Of a stretch of DNA of 64,000 bases, positions 16,873 to 28,366 are shown piece by piece. Both the position numbers and the translations under genes were made by a program. The notes below the pieces were generated by a model, which was given only the letters and a program-made list of their open reading frames with translations, was not told the DNA's origin and searched no databases. The stretch comes from Edwardsiella tarda ATCC 15947 = NBRC 105688. Lineage in GTDB: Bacteria; Pseudomonadota; Gammaproteobacteria; Enterobacterales; Enterobacteriaceae. Location of the stretch: assembly GCF_003113495.2 (NCBI RefSeq), contig NZ_CP084506.1:372001-436000 (forward strand). The letters run 5' to 3'. Numbering within the stretch: position 1 is the first letter of the stretch; every line of letters starts with the position of its first letter.

Positions 16873-18222
16873 TTATTTGTCCTGCAGGCCCAGCTTCTTC
16901 TCCAGGTAGTGGATGTTGGTGCCACCGGCCTGGAAGTTCGGATCGGTCATGATCGACTGCTGCAGCTCGATGTTGGTCTTGATGCCATCGATGATCAGCT
17001 CCGCCAACGCGTTTCTCATGCGGGCGATGGCCACGTCGCGGTTTTCGCCGTAGCAGATCAGTTTCCCGATCATGGAGTCATAGTACGGCGGTACGGTATA
17101 ACCGGCGTAGATATGGGACTCCCAACGCACACCGAAGCCACCCGGCGCATGGAAGCGGGTGATCTTACCCGGGCTGGGCAGGAAGGTCTTAGGATCTTCG
17201 GCGTTGATACGGCATTCGACCGCGTGGCCGCGCACCTGTACTTCGTGCTGTTTGATCGACAGCGGTTGACCGGCCGCGATACGCAGCTGCTCTTTGATCA
17301 GATCGACGCCGGTGATCATCTCGGTGACCGGGTGTTCAACCTGAATACGGGTGTTCATCTCGATAAAGTAGAACTCACCGTTTTCGAACAGAAACTCGAA
17401 GGTCCCCGCCCCGCGGTAGCCGATGTCGACACACGCCTTGGCGCAGCGTTCGCCGATATAGCGACGCAGTTCCGGCGTGATGCCCGGAGCCGGTGCCTCT
17501 TCCACCACTTTCTGGTGACGGCGTTGCATCGAGCAGTCGCGTTCGGCCAGATAGATGGCGTTGCCCTGGCCGTCGGCCAGCACCTGGATCTCGATGTGAC
17601 GCGGATTCTCCAGGTACTTCTCCATGTAGACCATGTCGTTATTGAAGGCCGCTTTCGCCTCCGCCTTGGTCATCAGGATGGACTGAGCCAGCTCCTTGTC
17701 ACCACGCACGACACGCATGCCGCGACCGCCGCCGCCGCCAGAGGCCTTGATGATCACCGGATAGCCGATACGCTTGGCGATGGCACGGTTCTTCTCCATG
17801 TCATCATCCAGCGGGCCATCGGAGCCCGGTACACACGGCACGCCGGCTTTCTTCATTGCGCTGATGGCAGAGACTTTATCCCCCATCAGGCGAATGGTTT
17901 CCGCCTTGGGGCCGATGAAGATAAAACCGGAACGCTCCACCTGCTCGGCGAAGTCGGCGTTTTCAGACAGGAACCCATATCCCGGGTGGATCGCCACCGC
18001 ACCGGTGATCTCCGCAGCGGAGATGATGGCTGGAATATTGAGGTAACTTTTAACGGACTGCGCCGGACCGATACAAATGGTCTCGTCCGCCAGCAGCACG
18101 TGTTTCAGATCGCGATCCGCCGTGGAGTGCACCGCTACGGTCTTGATCCCCAGCTCCTTACAGGCGCGCAGGATCCGCAGGGCGATTTCACCACGGTTAG
18201 CGATAACAATTTTATCTAGCAT
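16873..18222 (-). CDS. accC: Acetyl-CoA carboxylase, biotin carboxylase subunit
   Basis: ATP-grasp enzyme that carboxylates the biotin on AccB, the first step of fatty-acid synthesis. It has 449 residues, the E. coli length, starting [20 protein letters not shown]. The glycine-rich ATP loop [14 protein letters not shown] lies near residue 160, with [19 protein letters not shown] near 230 and the catalytic [14 protein letters not shown] near 288. I chose the ATG at 18222 because it gives the family N-terminus; an upstream in-frame start would overlap accB. It follows accB by 10 nt in the same transcript. Confidence 0.98.
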   Translation of the reverse strand: MLDKIVIANRGEIALRILRACKELGIKTVAVHSTADRDLKHVLLADETICIGPAQSVKSYLNIPAIISAAEITGAVAIHPGYGFLSENADFAEQVERSGFIFIGPKAETIRLMGDKVSAISAMKKAGVPCVPGSDGPLDDDMEKNRAIAKRIGYPVIIKASGGGGGRGMRVVRGDKELAQSILMTKAEAKAAFNNDMVYMEKYLENPRHIEIQVLADGQGNAIYLAERDCSMQRRHQKVVEEAPAPGITPELRRYIGERCAKACVDIGYRGAGTFEFLFENGEFYFIEMNTRIQVEHPVTEMITGVDLIKEQLRIAAGQPLSIKQHEVQVRGHAVECRINAEDPKTFLPSPGKITRFHAPGGFGVRWESHIYAGYTVPPYYDSMIGKLICYGENRDVAIARMRNALAELIIDGIKTNIELQQSIMTDPNFQAGGTNIHYLEKKLGLQDK

Positions 18223-18232
18223 GTTCGCCCCG

Positions 18233-18700
18233 TTATTCGATGATGACCAGCGGCTCGTCGAATTCAACTGGTTGACCGTTTTCGACCAGGATCGCCTTCA
18301 CCACACCGGATTTATCGGCTTCGATCTGGTTCATCATTTTCATCGCTTCAACGATACACAGCGGATCGCCGGCATTGACCTGCTGGCCGACTTCGACGAA
18401 CGCCTTGGCTTCCGGGCTCGGCGTACGGTAGAAGGTACCGACCATCGGAGAACGGACGACATGGCCGCTCAGGGCCGCATTGCCGTTATCGGCCGGAGCC
18501 GGTGCGGCTGCCGGGGCCACTGCCGCCGGGGCCGGTGCTACGGCGGGAGCGGCGGCGTAGAACGGTTGCATGGCCGGCATGCTGGCCATCGCCGGGGCAC
18601 GACTAATGCGTACTGACTCTTCACCTTCAGAGATTTCCAGCTCAGCGATGCCGGACTCTTCAACCAGTTCGATCAGTTTCTTGATTTTACGAATATCCAT
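18233..18700 (-). CDS. accB: Biotin carboxyl carrier protein
   Basis: Carrier subunit of acetyl-CoA carboxylase with 155 residues (E. coli 156). The N-terminal helix [17 protein letters not shown] is followed by an Ala/Pro-rich flexible linker (about residues 35-75) and then the biotinyl domain. The modified lysine lies in [16 protein letters not shown] near residue 121, biotinylated by BirA. The linker differs most from E. coli, as is usual. It is the first gene of accB-accC, with aroQ upstream in the same direction. In E. coli AccB represses its own operon. Confidence 0.97.
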   Translation of the reverse strand: MDIRKIKKLIELVEESGIAELEISEGEESVRISRAPAMASMPAMQPFYAAAPAVAPAPAAVAPAAAPAPADNGNAALSGHVVRSPMVGTFYRTPSPEAKAFVEVGQQVNAGDPLCIVEAMKMMNQIEADKSGVVKAILVENGQPVEFDEPLVIIE

Positions 18701-18779
18701 GTGTGATTCCGTACTCGTTGTTGTTACGAAGATTGTGGATGCACGCCGCGCACGGCGGCAGACAGGCGCACACTCCGGT

Positions 18780-19232
18780 TTAGCGTGATACGTTCAGGCG
18801 GTTAACCGCCGCCTGTAGGGCATATTCATACCCTTCGGCGCCCAGGCCGCAAATGACCCCCACGGCGACATCCGACAGATAGGAGTGGTGGCGGAAGGGC
18901 TCGCGGGCATGCACGTTGGACAGGTGGATCTCAATAAACGGGATCTGCACCGCCAGCAGGGCATCGCGCAGCGCTACGCTGGTATGGGTAAACGCTGCCG
19001 GGTTAATCAATATAAAATCGGTGTTGCCGAAGGCGGCGTGGATCTGTGCGATCAGCTCATGTTCCGCATTGGACTGCACATGGCGTAACTGCACGCCGAG
19101 TGTCTGTGCCCGCTGATCCAACCGTGCCGTAATCTGCGCCAGCGTCTGGGAACCATATTTTTCCGGCTCACGAACGCCCAGCATATTCAGATTGGGACCA
19201 TTGAGAAGCAAAATGTTGAACTTGTTGGCCAT
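18780..19232 (-). CDS. aroQ: 3-dehydroquinate dehydratase, type II
   Basis: Dodecameric type II dehydroquinase of the shikimate pathway; it removes water from 3-dehydroquinate. It has 150 residues starting [19 protein letters not shown]. Active-site segments are visible: the lid arginine/tyrosine region [10 protein letters not shown] near residue 22, the [16 protein letters not shown] loop near residue 75, and [15 protein letters not shown] near residue 101. I chose the ATG at 19232 because upstream in-frame codons lack homology. Its position directly ahead of accB is the usual gamma-proteobacterial arrangement. Confidence 0.96.
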   Translation of the reverse strand: MANKFNILLLNGPNLNMLGVREPEKYGSQTLAQITARLDQRAQTLGVQLRHVQSNAEHELIAQIHAAFGNTDFILINPAAFTHTSVALRDALLAVQIPFIEIHLSNVHAREPFRHHSYLSDVAVGVICGLGAEGYEYALQAAVNRLNVSR

Positions 19233-19473
19233 TGTGCCGCCATCTCCGGCAATCAGACGAATTTTGCCAAAATAACCCGATGTCGCCGCCTTGTCACTCT
19301 TTCTCTGCCAATTTGTGGCATCGATCGGCATACAAGGTCGGGCATTATAATGATTTCGGTTCAATTCGCAGCTGAATACTGGTCGAATCAGCGAAGATAT
19401 GCAACCCGTCCGTGTGACGGACGAGTCGACATGTTAGCGATTAGATACTAAAAATGGCTGCAAGTTCCACTGG

Positions 19474-20073
19474 TTATCGCCACCATTGGCGGATTTTTTG
19501 ATAACGCAATGCTAACAAGATCAGCGCGCCGAGTGCGTAAAAAAACGGCTGCGGTGAGAGGGTCTTCACCGACCATAGATAGTGGATCGGCACGGCGATC
19601 GCCGCCAGATAGATCAGATTGTGCAGGCGTTGCCAACGCGTACCCAGTGCGGACATGGCGCGTCGCGTCGAGGTGAGGGCCAAGGCCAGCAGGATGAGCC
19701 ACGCGGCCAGCCCGAGGGTGAGGTAGGGGCGCCGTAGCAATTCGCTACCCAATAACCTCAGGTTGCCACCCAGCTCCAGCATCAGGTAGCTCAGCAGATG
19801 CAGGCTGGCCCAGGCGAAACACCAGAGTCCCAATAGGCGCCGGGTGCGCATCAACGCCGCCTGACGGGTGAAGCGTGCCAGGGGAGAGACCAGCAGGGTC
19901 GCCAGCAGCAGCTTCAGCGCCATCAGCCCGGTAATATGCTGGATATCTTTGGCCGGATCGGCACTCAACGCTCCCAGCGACGCCGCTAATGGCAACCAGA
20001 TCAGTGGCAAGGCGGCGGCCAGCCAGATGGCGATCTTCAGCAGGGTAATCTGGGCAGGACTCAGTCGTTTCAT
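19474..20073 (-). CDS. msrQ: Heme-binding membrane subunit of methionine sulfoxide reductase
   Basis: Integral membrane b-type cytochrome of about 199 residues (E. coli MsrQ has 211). Six hydrophobic helices are visible; likely heme-ligand histidines occur in [33 protein letters not shown] and VPIHYLWS. It passes electrons from the quinone pool to MsrP. The ATG at 20073 shares its A with the msrP stop (TGATG), so the two are translationally coupled. A TTG one codon upstream is a possible alternative start. Confidence 0.95.
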   Translation of the reverse strand: MKRLSPAQITLLKIAIWLAAALPLIWLPLAASLGALSADPAKDIQHITGLMALKLLLATLLVSPLARFTRQAALMRTRRLLGLWCFAWASLHLLSYLMLELGGNLRLLGSELLRRPYLTLGLAAWLILLALALTSTRRAMSALGTRWQRLHNLIYLAAIAVPIHYLWSVKTLSPQPFFYALGALILLALRYQKIRQWWR

Positions 20074-21074
20074 CAATAGAACTTCCTCAGATCCATCCCC
20101 TGATATAACGCCGCCACCTGTGCGCCATAGCCATTAAACGCTAGCGTCGGTTGGCGTTTGACGTCCAGTAGGCCACCGCTGCCGATGAAACGTTCGCTGG
20201 CCTGAGACCAGCGTGGATGGTCCACCTGTGGGTTGACGTTGGCGTAGAAGCCATACTCGCTTGGGGCGAGCTGGTTCCAGGTGGTCGGTGGCGCATTCTC
20301 TACCAGGCGAATATGGACGATGGACTTAATGCTCTTGAAGCCATACTTCCACGGTACCGTCAGGCGGATCGGCGCCCCATTCTGCGGTGCTAATCCCTTG
20401 CCGTAGACACCGACGCTGAGCAGCGTCAACGGATGCATGGCTTCATCCATCCGTAACCCTTCGATATAGGGATACTTCAAGCCGCCACCGATAAAGCGAT
20501 CCTTCTGCCCCGGCATCTGCTCGGGATCGTACAACGTGGTGAAGGCGACATAGCGCGCCCGACTGGTGGGCTCGGCCTGGCGCAGTAGGTGTCCCAGCTC
20601 GAAGCCGACCCAGGGGATCACCATCGACCAAGCCTCCACACAGCGCATGCGATAGATACGCTCCTCCAGCGGGAAGCGGCGCAGAATATCGTCCATATCC
20701 AGGGTCATCGGTTTGGCCACCTCGCCATCGATGGTGACTTTCCAGCCGGCGGTACGCAACGATCCGGCATTCGCTGCCGGATCGGCCTTGTCCAGACCGA
20801 ACTCGTAGAAGTTGTTATAACCGCTGACCTTATCCTCGGGTGTCAGAGGAAGGTCGGCCTGCCAGGCGGCGGGGCGGGTAAACGTCAGTGGATCGCCCGG
20901 CGGTGCCGGGGGACGATCGTTGCCTTTAAACCAGGACAATAAGTTGGCCTGAGCTGAGGGGGTGAGGGCTAGCGCCGCCGTACTAATACCGAGCGCCTTG
21001 AGCACGCGGCGACGCTGAAAGAATAGCGCTTCCGGGGTGACATCGCTGTCGCGCAGTTTCGGGTATCGGGCCAT
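20073..21074 (-). CDS. msrP: Periplasmic methionine sulfoxide reductase, molybdopterin subunit
   Basis: Catalytic subunit that repairs oxidised methionines in periplasmic proteins; 333 residues (E. coli 334). It is exported folded by the Tat system: the twin-arginine motif RRRVLKALG lies near residue 22, before a hydrophobic stretch and the processing site AQA. The molybdenum ligand cysteine lies in [12 protein letters not shown] near residue 145. I chose the ATG at 21074 because an aggag site lies 7 nt upstream and [13 protein letters not shown] fits the family. It forms an operon with msrQ. Confidence 0.97.
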   Translation of the reverse strand: MARYPKLRDSDVTPEALFFQRRRVLKALGISTAALALTPSAQANLLSWFKGNDRPPAPPGDPLTFTRPAAWQADLPLTPEDKVSGYNNFYEFGLDKADPAANAGSLRTAGWKVTIDGEVAKPMTLDMDDILRRFPLEERIYRMRCVEAWSMVIPWVGFELGHLLRQAEPTSRARYVAFTTLYDPEQMPGQKDRFIGGGLKYPYIEGLRMDEAMHPLTLLSVGVYGKGLAPQNGAPIRLTVPWKYGFKSIKSIVHIRLVENAPPTTWNQLAPSEYGFYANVNPQVDHPRWSQASERFIGSGGLLDVKRQPTLAFNGYGAQVAALYQGMDLRKFY

Positions 21075-21196
21075 ACTCGCACTCCTTGATGATGAGGGTG
21101 ATGATGACATCATGGCAGGAAATGGGGCTGGCGCGGGGAGTATCACAAAATTGTTATAGTTATGCGCGGCAGGCAAGCCACCGCGCATCGGCGACG

Positions 21197-22174
21197 TTAG
21201 CGTAAGCGTACCAGGGTACGTCCGGTGATGCGGTTAGCCAGCAGATCGGCCGCCGCCGGGATCGCCTGCTCCAGCGTGATCTCTTGGGCGCACTGCTGGT
21301 AGAAGCGCTCCGGCAAGAGCGCGGCCAGACGCTGCCAGGCGAGGGTGCGGCGTTCTGGCGAGGCCATCACCGAGTCTACCCCCTGTAGGCGGACGTTACG
21401 CAGAATGAACGGCATCACCGTCGTAGGTAGCGTAAATCCCCCCGCGAGTCCGCAGGCGGCAACGGTCGCGTTGCTGTCCATCTGGGCCAGGACCTTGGCC
21501 AGAACCTCGCCGCCGACCGTATCGATGGCGCCCGCCCAGCGCTGCTTCTCCAGTGGGCGGGCCGGCGTTTGAAACTCGGCGCGAGGCAAGACCTGTTCGG
21601 CGCCGAGCGCCAGCAGATAGTCACGGTTCTCCTCGCGTCCACTGACGGCGACCACCCGGTAGCCCAGTTGGCTGAGCAGGGCGACGGCGGTGCTGCCGAC
21701 CCCCCCGCTGGCCCCGGTGACCACGACCTCGCCGCGTTCGGGAGTGACGCCGCCCTCCTCCAGGGCCAGCACACACAACATGGCGGTGAGACCCGCAGTG
21801 CCGATGATCATCGCCTGGCGTCCGTCTAACCCCTGAGGCAACGGCAACAGCCAATCGGCGGGGACTCGGGCCTGCTGCGCCAGCCCGCCCCAATGGTGTT
21901 CACCCACCCCCCAACCGGTTAGCAACACCGCCTGGCCAGGGGTGAAACGCGCGTCGCTGCTCTGATTGACGACGCCGGCGAAGTCGATGCCGGGTACCAT
22001 CGGAAACTGGCGGACGATCTTACCCTGGCCAGTAATGGCTAACGCATCCTTATAGTTCAGGCTCGACCAGTCGACGTCGACCAGCACCTCGCCCGCCGGC
22101 AGGTCATCACCGCTTAGGATGTGAATGTGAGCGTGGGTCTGACCGTCGCGCTGTTCGAGTAGCAGTGCTTTCAT
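21197..22174 (-). CDS. acuI: Acrylyl-CoA reductase AcuI (YhdH), quinone oxidoreductase family
   Basis: NADPH-dependent medium-chain dehydrogenase/reductase of 325 residues (E. coli AcuI/YhdH 324). It begins [20 protein letters not shown]; the segment [19 protein letters not shown] lies near residue 34 and [11 protein letters not shown] near residue 60. The NADP-binding loop [17 protein letters not shown] lies near residue 150. The E. coli enzyme reduces toxic acrylyl-CoA to propionyl-CoA. It is transcribed away from csrD, to which it is also adjacent in E. coli. There are 122 nt between it and msrP. Confidence 0.93.
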   Translation of the reverse strand: MKALLLEQRDGQTHAHIHILSGDDLPAGEVLVDVDWSSLNYKDALAITGQGKIVRQFPMVPGIDFAGVVNQSSDARFTPGQAVLLTGWGVGEHHWGGLAQQARVPADWLLPLPQGLDGRQAMIIGTAGLTAMLCVLALEEGGVTPERGEVVVTGASGGVGSTAVALLSQLGYRVVAVSGREENRDYLLALGAEQVLPRAEFQTPARPLEKQRWAGAIDTVGGEVLAKVLAQMDSNATVAACGLAGGFTLPTTVMPFILRNVRLQGVDSVMASPERRTLAWQRLAALLPERFYQQCAQEITLEQAIPAAADLLANRITGRTLVRLR

Positions 22175-22625
22175 GATGGCATCCTGTTGATAAAGTAGCT
22201 TAATTACCGTCCCCGCGCAGAGGATGGCGCGTAGCCTATTCTATACCAGGAATCGCCCCCCGCCCGCTATGGCCGTGATCGCAGCTATGAGCGATGTGAG
22301 GAAATGGCCTGCCGGGGCGGGTACTTACCGCCCTTACTTCGCGGGTACAGGCGGCGAGTGGGTGTCCGCGAGGCACGGGGTGACGCGCCCGTTTGCCTAG
22401 TCGGGAGTCCCCCCGTGGGGTTAGCGCGTCGGCGATAGGCGAGGGGCGTTATTTGTAGTAAAAGTAAAGATGAAGTCGGCTAAAATAATTCACAGGAGTG
22501 ATACTATGCCTCCAAGAAAGGGAGTTTTTACTGAGAGCCTGTCCGGCCTGCGCCGGGTGGTGGAGCATCGTCGAGCGGAATGAGTTGCGGCGCCGCGATG
22601 TGTAACGGATCGGGTAGGGACAGGG
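22175..22625. other. 451-nt spacer between acuI and csrD
   Basis: The region holds the divergent promoters of acuI and csrD. The first 270 bases are GC-rich and show no clear boxes. The part 22449-22500 is AT-rich and the likely csrD promoter zone, although I cannot fix a -35/-10 pair. It also contains the small reading frame at 22506-22583 reported separately. Confidence 0.4.
22506..22583 (+). CDS. Possible 25-aa leader peptide ahead of csrD
   Basis: A 25-codon reading frame starts with ATG at 22506, with an aggag ribosome site 7 nt upstream, better placed than the csrD site. The product is basic (MPPRKGVFTESLSGLRRVVE, then HRRAE) and has no membrane segment. Its stop is 42 nt before the csrD start on the same strand. 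It may be a regulatory leader peptide or a small protein. Only the reading frame and ribosome site support it. Confidence 0.4.
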   Translation: MPPRKGVFTESLSGLRRVVEHRRAE

Positions 22626-24521
22626 ATGCGTATTACGACCAAATTCTTTGCCTTCATTACCTTGCTGGTGGCGCTGGGCATGTTCCTCATGCTGTTGGGC
22701 AGCACCTATAGCTTTTATAACCAGACGCATCAGCGCGCCGAGACACAACTTAACATCCTGACGACGATGATCGACCAACAGCTGCTGGTCGAGTCCTCCG
22801 ACAGTGTGAAGCGTTGGCTGCCGGTGATGATGCGTTCGGCAGGCGCGGTCGACCTGGCGGTCTACCACGACGATCGTCAGGTCTATTCCCACCATCTCCC
22901 GGCGCTCTATCGGGCCTGGCATACGCGCGACAACCTGCGCACCTTTGAGGCGCCGTTGCTGCAACACCCAGGCTATCGTCTGAAGATGGTCTATATCGAA
23001 CCGACGGCCAGCTATAGCCACTCGTTAGAGCGCATGTTCCCACTCTCACTCTCCATCGTCATCATGGTGATCATGCTGGTGTTTGCCTACCGTTGGCTCC
23101 GCACCCAGACGTTGGGTGTGGAGCGCCTCGAACGGCGGGCTCGCCGCATCCTCGCGGGCGAACGCGATCTGAGTGCCATCGGCAGTCTCAATGAGTTGCC
23201 AGCCAGTGCCAGCAGCGCCTTGGACCGCCTGTTGCGGGAGCTGGCCGAGGCGCGAGAGGAGCGCAGCCGTATCGACTCGCTGATCCGCGCCTTTGCGGCC
23301 CAGGACTCCCGTACCGGACTGAATAATCGACTATTTTTCGACAACCAGCTCACGACGTTATTGGAGGATGAGGCGGCGCATGGCGTGGTGATGATCTTGC
23401 GTCTGCCCGACTTGGAGGCCTTAGCCGATCAGCCGGGCCGACGTGAACGCGAGGAGTTCCGCTACGCGCTGACCAATATGTTGTCGACCTATGTGATGCG
23501 TTATCCCTCCGGCCTCTTGGCACATTACTTCCAGAATAATTTTGCCGTGCTGCTGCCTCACCGCTCGCAGAAAGAGGCGGAGGGGTTCGCCGCTCAGTTG
23601 TTAGCCTCTCTGGCCGCCATCCCGTCGGCCCCTGGCGTGGTCGCCGATGAGGTGTTGCATATCGGTATTACCCTCTATCGCGCCGGTGAGCAGGTCGAGG
23701 CGGTGATGGATCGCGCCGAGCAGGCGGCGCGTAACGCCAGCCTGCAAGGCGGCAACGGCTGGTATGTCGACCCCATTCCGCAACCGGAGATGGTGCGTGG
23801 TAGCGTGCGCTGGCGCACCCTGTTAGAGCAGACGCTAACGCGTGGCGGGGCTCGCCTATTCCATAAACCGGCGGTGACGGTGGCGGGTGCGGTGCATCAC
23901 CACTATATCTTGCCGTTTATCTACGACGGCAATCAGCCCATCCCCAGCGCCGAATTTATGCCGCTGGTGCAACAGCTCGGCCTGGCGGAGCGTTTCGATC
24001 GTCAAATGGTGAGTCAGATTATTCCGTTATTGCGCCGCTTGCCGGGGCAAAGGCTGGCCTTTCCATTGACGGTTGACTCATTATTACAACGCAGTTTCCA
24101 GCGTTGGCTGCGCGATACCTTGTTGCAGAGTGAGCGTTCGGTGCGTCAGCGTATCCTCATCGAGTTGAATGAGGCCGATGTCTGTGCACATCAGGCACGC
24201 CTGGCGCCGATGCTACGTCTGCTGCGCGGCCTGGAGTGTCAGCTGGTGGTATCTCAGGCGGGGTTACGTATCGTCAGTACTACCTATATCAAGCAGTTGC
24301 AGGTGGCGTTGATCAAGCTGCATCCGGCGTTGGTGCGCAACATTGACCAACGCATCGAAAACCAGCTGTTTGTGCAAAGTATCACCGGTGCCTGTGAGGG
24401 AACGCTGGCACAGGTCTTCGCCACCGGGGTGCGTAGTCGCGAGGAGTGGCGGGTATTACAGGAGAAAGGGATCGCCGGCGGGCAGGGAGATTTTTTTGCA
24501 AAATCGCGACCGGTTCTCTAG
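22626..24521 (+). CDS. csrD: RNase E specificity factor CsrD (degenerate GGDEF/EAL)
   Basis: Membrane-anchored regulator of 631 residues (E. coli 646) that directs RNase E to the small RNAs CsrB and CsrC and so frees the translational regulator CsrA. Two membrane helices (about 7-30 and 136-158) frame a periplasmic sensor part, followed by a HAMP-like linker. The GGDEF domain starts at AQDSRTGLNNRLFFDNQL near residue 223; its signature is degenerate (LPHRSQKEAEGF), as in E. coli CsrD. The EAL domain from about residue 385 also lacks the catalytic motif. The protein therefore does not make or break cyclic-di-GMP. It lies upstream of mreB, as in E. coli. Confidence 0.93.
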   Translation: MRITTKFFAFITLLVALGMFLMLLGSTYSFYNQTHQRAETQLNILTTMIDQQLLVESSDSVKRWLPVMMRSAGAVDLAVYHDDRQVYSHHLPALYRAWHTRDNLRTFEAPLLQHPGYRLKMVYIEPTASYSHSLERMFPLSLSIVIMVIMLVFAYRWLRTQTLGVERLERRARRILAGERDLSAIGSLNELPASASSALDRLLRELAEAREERSRIDSLIRAFAAQDSRTGLNNRLFFDNQLTTLLEDEAAHGVVMILRLPDLEALADQPGRREREEFRYALTNMLSTYVMRYPSGLLAHYFQNNFAVLLPHRSQKEAEGFAAQLLASLAAIPSAPGVVADEVLHIGITLYRAGEQVEAVMDRAEQAARNASLQGGNGWYVDPIPQPEMVRGSVRWRTLLEQTLTRGGARLFHKPAVTVAGAVHHHYILPFIYDGNQPIPSAEFMPLVQQLGLAERFDRQMVSQIIPLLRRLPGQRLAFPLTVDSLLQRSFQRWLRDTLLQSERSVRQRILIELNEADVCAHQARLAPMLRLLRGLECQLVVSQAGLRIVSTTYIKQLQVALIKLHPALVRNIDQRIENQLFVQSITGACEGTLAQVFATGVRSREEWRVLQEKGIAGGQGDFFAKSRPVL

Positions 24522-26036
<1,515 letters not shown>

Positions 26037-26190
26037 TTCCTCTACGGCGCGGGCATTGCGCCGCCGTGGATGAGACGAATGCCGGGCACCGGGCGGAGAG
26101 GCACTCCGTCCGGTGTTCGCGTATCGCGCGATCGCTACATGCGCGGTGCTGCGCACGACGCGGCGCCGACGTCGAGGATAACGCAAATTT

Positions 26191-27249
26191 ATGAAGCCGA
26201 TATTCAGCAGAGGGCCTTCTCTGCAACTACGACTTTTTCTGGCGGTGGTGGCGGCGGTAGGATTAGTGGTGGCTGACAGCCGTCTGGGCATGTTTCAGCA
26301 GATCCGTACCTATCTCGATACCTCCGTGAGTCCGTTCTATTATCTGTCCAACGCTCCCCGTCAGCTCCTGGATACGCTCTCTAACACCTTCGCCACCCGC
26401 GATCAGTTGGAGCTGGAGAACCGGGCGCTACGCCAAGAACTCTTATTAAAAAATAGCGATCTGTTATTACAGGGACAGTTAAAACAAGAGAATGCGCGCC
26501 TGCGCGAGCTGCTTGGCTCGCCATTGCGCCAGGATGAACACAAGATGGTCACGCAGGTGATCTCTACGCTGCCCGATCCCTACAGCGATCAGGTGGTGAT
26601 CGATAAGGGCAGCAACAGTGGTGTCTACTTCGGTCAGCCGGTGATCAGCGACAAGGGGGTAGTGGGTCAGGTGGTGGCCGTCGGTAAGGCGACCAGCCGC
26701 GTCTTGCTGATTTGTAACGCCGCCCATGCATTACCGATCCAGGTGCTGCGCAACGATATCCGCGTGCTGGCGGCGGGTAACGGCTGTAGCGATGATCTCC
26801 AGCTCGAGCATCTGCCGGCCAACACCGACATTCGCGTCGGGGATGTGTTGGTCACCTCCGGCCTGGGGGGGCGTTTCCCGGAGGGCTATCCGGTGGCCGT
26901 CGTCTCGTCGGTGAAGGTGGATAATCAACGCGCCTATACGGTGATCAAGGCACGTCCGACCGCGGGGCTACAGCGCCTGCGCTATCTGCTGTTACTGTGG
27001 AGCGGTGATCGCGAGGGCAGCGTCCCTCTGCCGCCGGATGCGGTGCAGCGCGTCGCCAATGAACGGCTGATGCAGATGATGCCGCAGGTCTTGCCTGCCC
27101 CCGCCGTCATGGGGCCTCCGGCTCCTGACAGCGGCACACCGGCGACACCGAGTGCGCCGAGTGCGGCCGATGCCGCGGCGAAACCGGCTGTACCGGCCCC
27201 CGCCGTCACCCCGAAGACGCCACCGCGTCGTAGTCAGGAGGTGCGCTGA
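26191..27249 (+). CDS. mreC: Rod-shape protein MreC
   Basis: Bitopic inner-membrane protein of 352 residues (E. coli 367), with a short cytoplasmic start [14 protein letters not shown], one membrane helix (about 12-29), a periplasmic coiled coil (about residues 68-110, [19 protein letters not shown]) and a two-lobed beta domain. It activates the PBP2-RodA peptidoglycan synthase. The C-terminal tail after about residue 295 is Pro/Ala-rich and low in complexity, shorter than in E. coli. Its stop shares a base with the mreD start (TGATG). Confidence 0.97.
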   Translation: MKPIFSRGPSLQLRLFLAVVAAVGLVVADSRLGMFQQIRTYLDTSVSPFYYLSNAPRQLLDTLSNTFATRDQLELENRALRQELLLKNSDLLLQGQLKQENARLRELLGSPLRQDEHKMVTQVISTLPDPYSDQVVIDKGSNSGVYFGQPVISDKGVVGQVVAVGKATSRVLLICNAAHALPIQVLRNDIRVLAAGNGCSDDLQLEHLPANTDIRVGDVLVTSGLGGRFPEGYPVAVVSSVKVDNQRAYTVIKARPTAGLQRLRYLLLLWSGDREGSVPLPPDAVQRVANERLMQMMPQVLPAPAVMGPPAPDSGTPATPSAPSAADAAAKPAVPAPAVTPKTPPRRSQEVR

Positions 27250-27737
27250 TGGGGGGTTACCGTAGCCATGGTCGTTGGATCATCTGGCTGTTTTTCCTGC
27301 TGGCCTATGTGTTGCAGATTATGCCCTGGCCGGACAATATCGCCATGTTCCGCCCGAACTGGCTGGCGCTGTTCCTGATCTACTGGACGATGGCGTTGCC
27401 ACATCGCGTCAACGTCGGTACCGGCTTCCTGTTGGGGCTGGTGTGGGATCTGATCCTCGGCTCGACCCTGGGGATCCGGGCCTTGGCCTTCAGTCTGCTG
27501 GCCTATCTGGTGGCCTTCAAGTTCCAGTTGCTGCGCAACATGGCGCTGTGGCAGCAGGCCTTGATGGTGATGGTGCTGACGGCGGCGATGGAGGCGGTGA
27601 TTTTCTGGGGCGAGTTTGTCGTCGCCAATACCGCCTTCCGGCCCGAGGTGTGGTGGAGTAGTGTAGTCAATGGGTTACTGTGGCCATGGCTATTTTTACT
27701 GATGCGTAAGGTGCGCCGTCAATTCGCCGTGCAGTGA
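27249..27737 (+). CDS. mreD: Rod-shape protein MreD
   Basis: Inner-membrane protein of 162 residues, the E. coli length, with five or six hydrophobic helices (for example [18 protein letters not shown] near residue 11 and [19 protein letters not shown] near residue 62). It is part of the rod complex with MreB and MreC. It overlaps mreC by one base (TGATG), so it is coupled to it. The gene for Maf/YhdE follows after 35 nt, as in E. coli. Confidence 0.96.
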   Translation: MGGYRSHGRWIIWLFFLLAYVLQIMPWPDNIAMFRPNWLALFLIYWTMALPHRVNVGTGFLLGLVWDLILGSTLGIRALAFSLLAYLVAFKFQLLRNMALWQQALMVMVLTAAMEAVIFWGEFVVANTAFRPEVWWSSVVNGLLWPWLFLLMRKVRRQFAVQ

Positions 27738-27772
27738 GGCGATGCGGCTAGACACAGGACTCTCGAAAGCGT

Positions 27773-28366
27773 ATGTGTGAGATCTATCTGGCCTCGGGCT
27801 CGCCCCGGCGGCGTGAGTTGTTGACGCTGATGGCGATTCCGTTCGCGCGTCTGAGTTGTGCGGTAGAGGAGCGGCGTCAGCCGGATGAGACGCCGCTGGC
27901 CTATGTCCGCCGTCTGGCACGCGACAAGGCGCAGGCCGGGGTGGACGTCGCCCCACAGGATCGCCCGGTATTGGGCGCCGATACCATCGTGCTGCTCGAT
28001 GGGGCGGTATTGGAGAAGCCGGCGAGCCCGGCTCAGGCCACCGAGATGTTGCGCCGCCTCGCGGGGCGCAGCCATCAGGTGATCACCGCGCTGGCTTTGG
28101 CCGACCGGCATCATTGTCTGGACGACTACGTGGTCACCGAGGTGACCTTCTGCCCGTTGAGCGAGGCAGAGATCGCCGCCTACGTGGCCAGTGGTGAGCC
28201 GCTGGATAAGGCGGGTGCCTATGGCATCCAGGGTAAAGGCGGCTGCTTCGTGCGGGCGATCAACGGCAGCTATCACGCCGTGATGGGGCTACCGTTGGTG
28301 GAGACCCGTGAACTGCTGGCACGCTTTATGGCGTTAAGGGAGGAGAAGAAAGAGCATGACGACTGA
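27773..28366 (+). CDS. yhdE: Nucleoside triphosphate pyrophosphatase, Maf family (YhdE)
   Basis: House-cleaning dTTP/UTP pyrophosphatase of 197 residues, equal to E. coli YhdE. The Maf signature [12 protein letters not shown] lies at residues 6-17; further conserved stretches are [12 protein letters not shown] near residue 67 and [30 protein letters not shown] near residue 145. It hydrolyses modified nucleotides and is related to arrest of cell division in Bacillus. It overlaps the RNase G gene by 11 nt, so the mre-maf-rng genes probably share a transcript. Confidence 0.96.
   Translation: MCEIYLASGSPRRRELLTLMAIPFARLSCAVEERRQPDETPLAYVRRLARDKAQAGVDVAPQDRPVLGADTIVLLDGAVLEKPASPAQATEMLRRLAGRSHQVITALALADRHHCLDDYVVTEVTFCPLSEAEIAAYVASGEPLDKAGAYGIQGKGGCFVRAINGSYHAVMGLPLVETRELLARFMALREEKKEHDD

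Noticed and set aside
16909-18219. Long open frame (436 codons) on the plus strand opposite accC
   Set aside because: Antisense shadow of accC; no ribosome site or homology, and codon use fits the opposite strand.
22449-23021. 190-codon minus-strand frame around the csrD start
   Set aside because: It is mostly antisense to csrD and has no recognisable domain.
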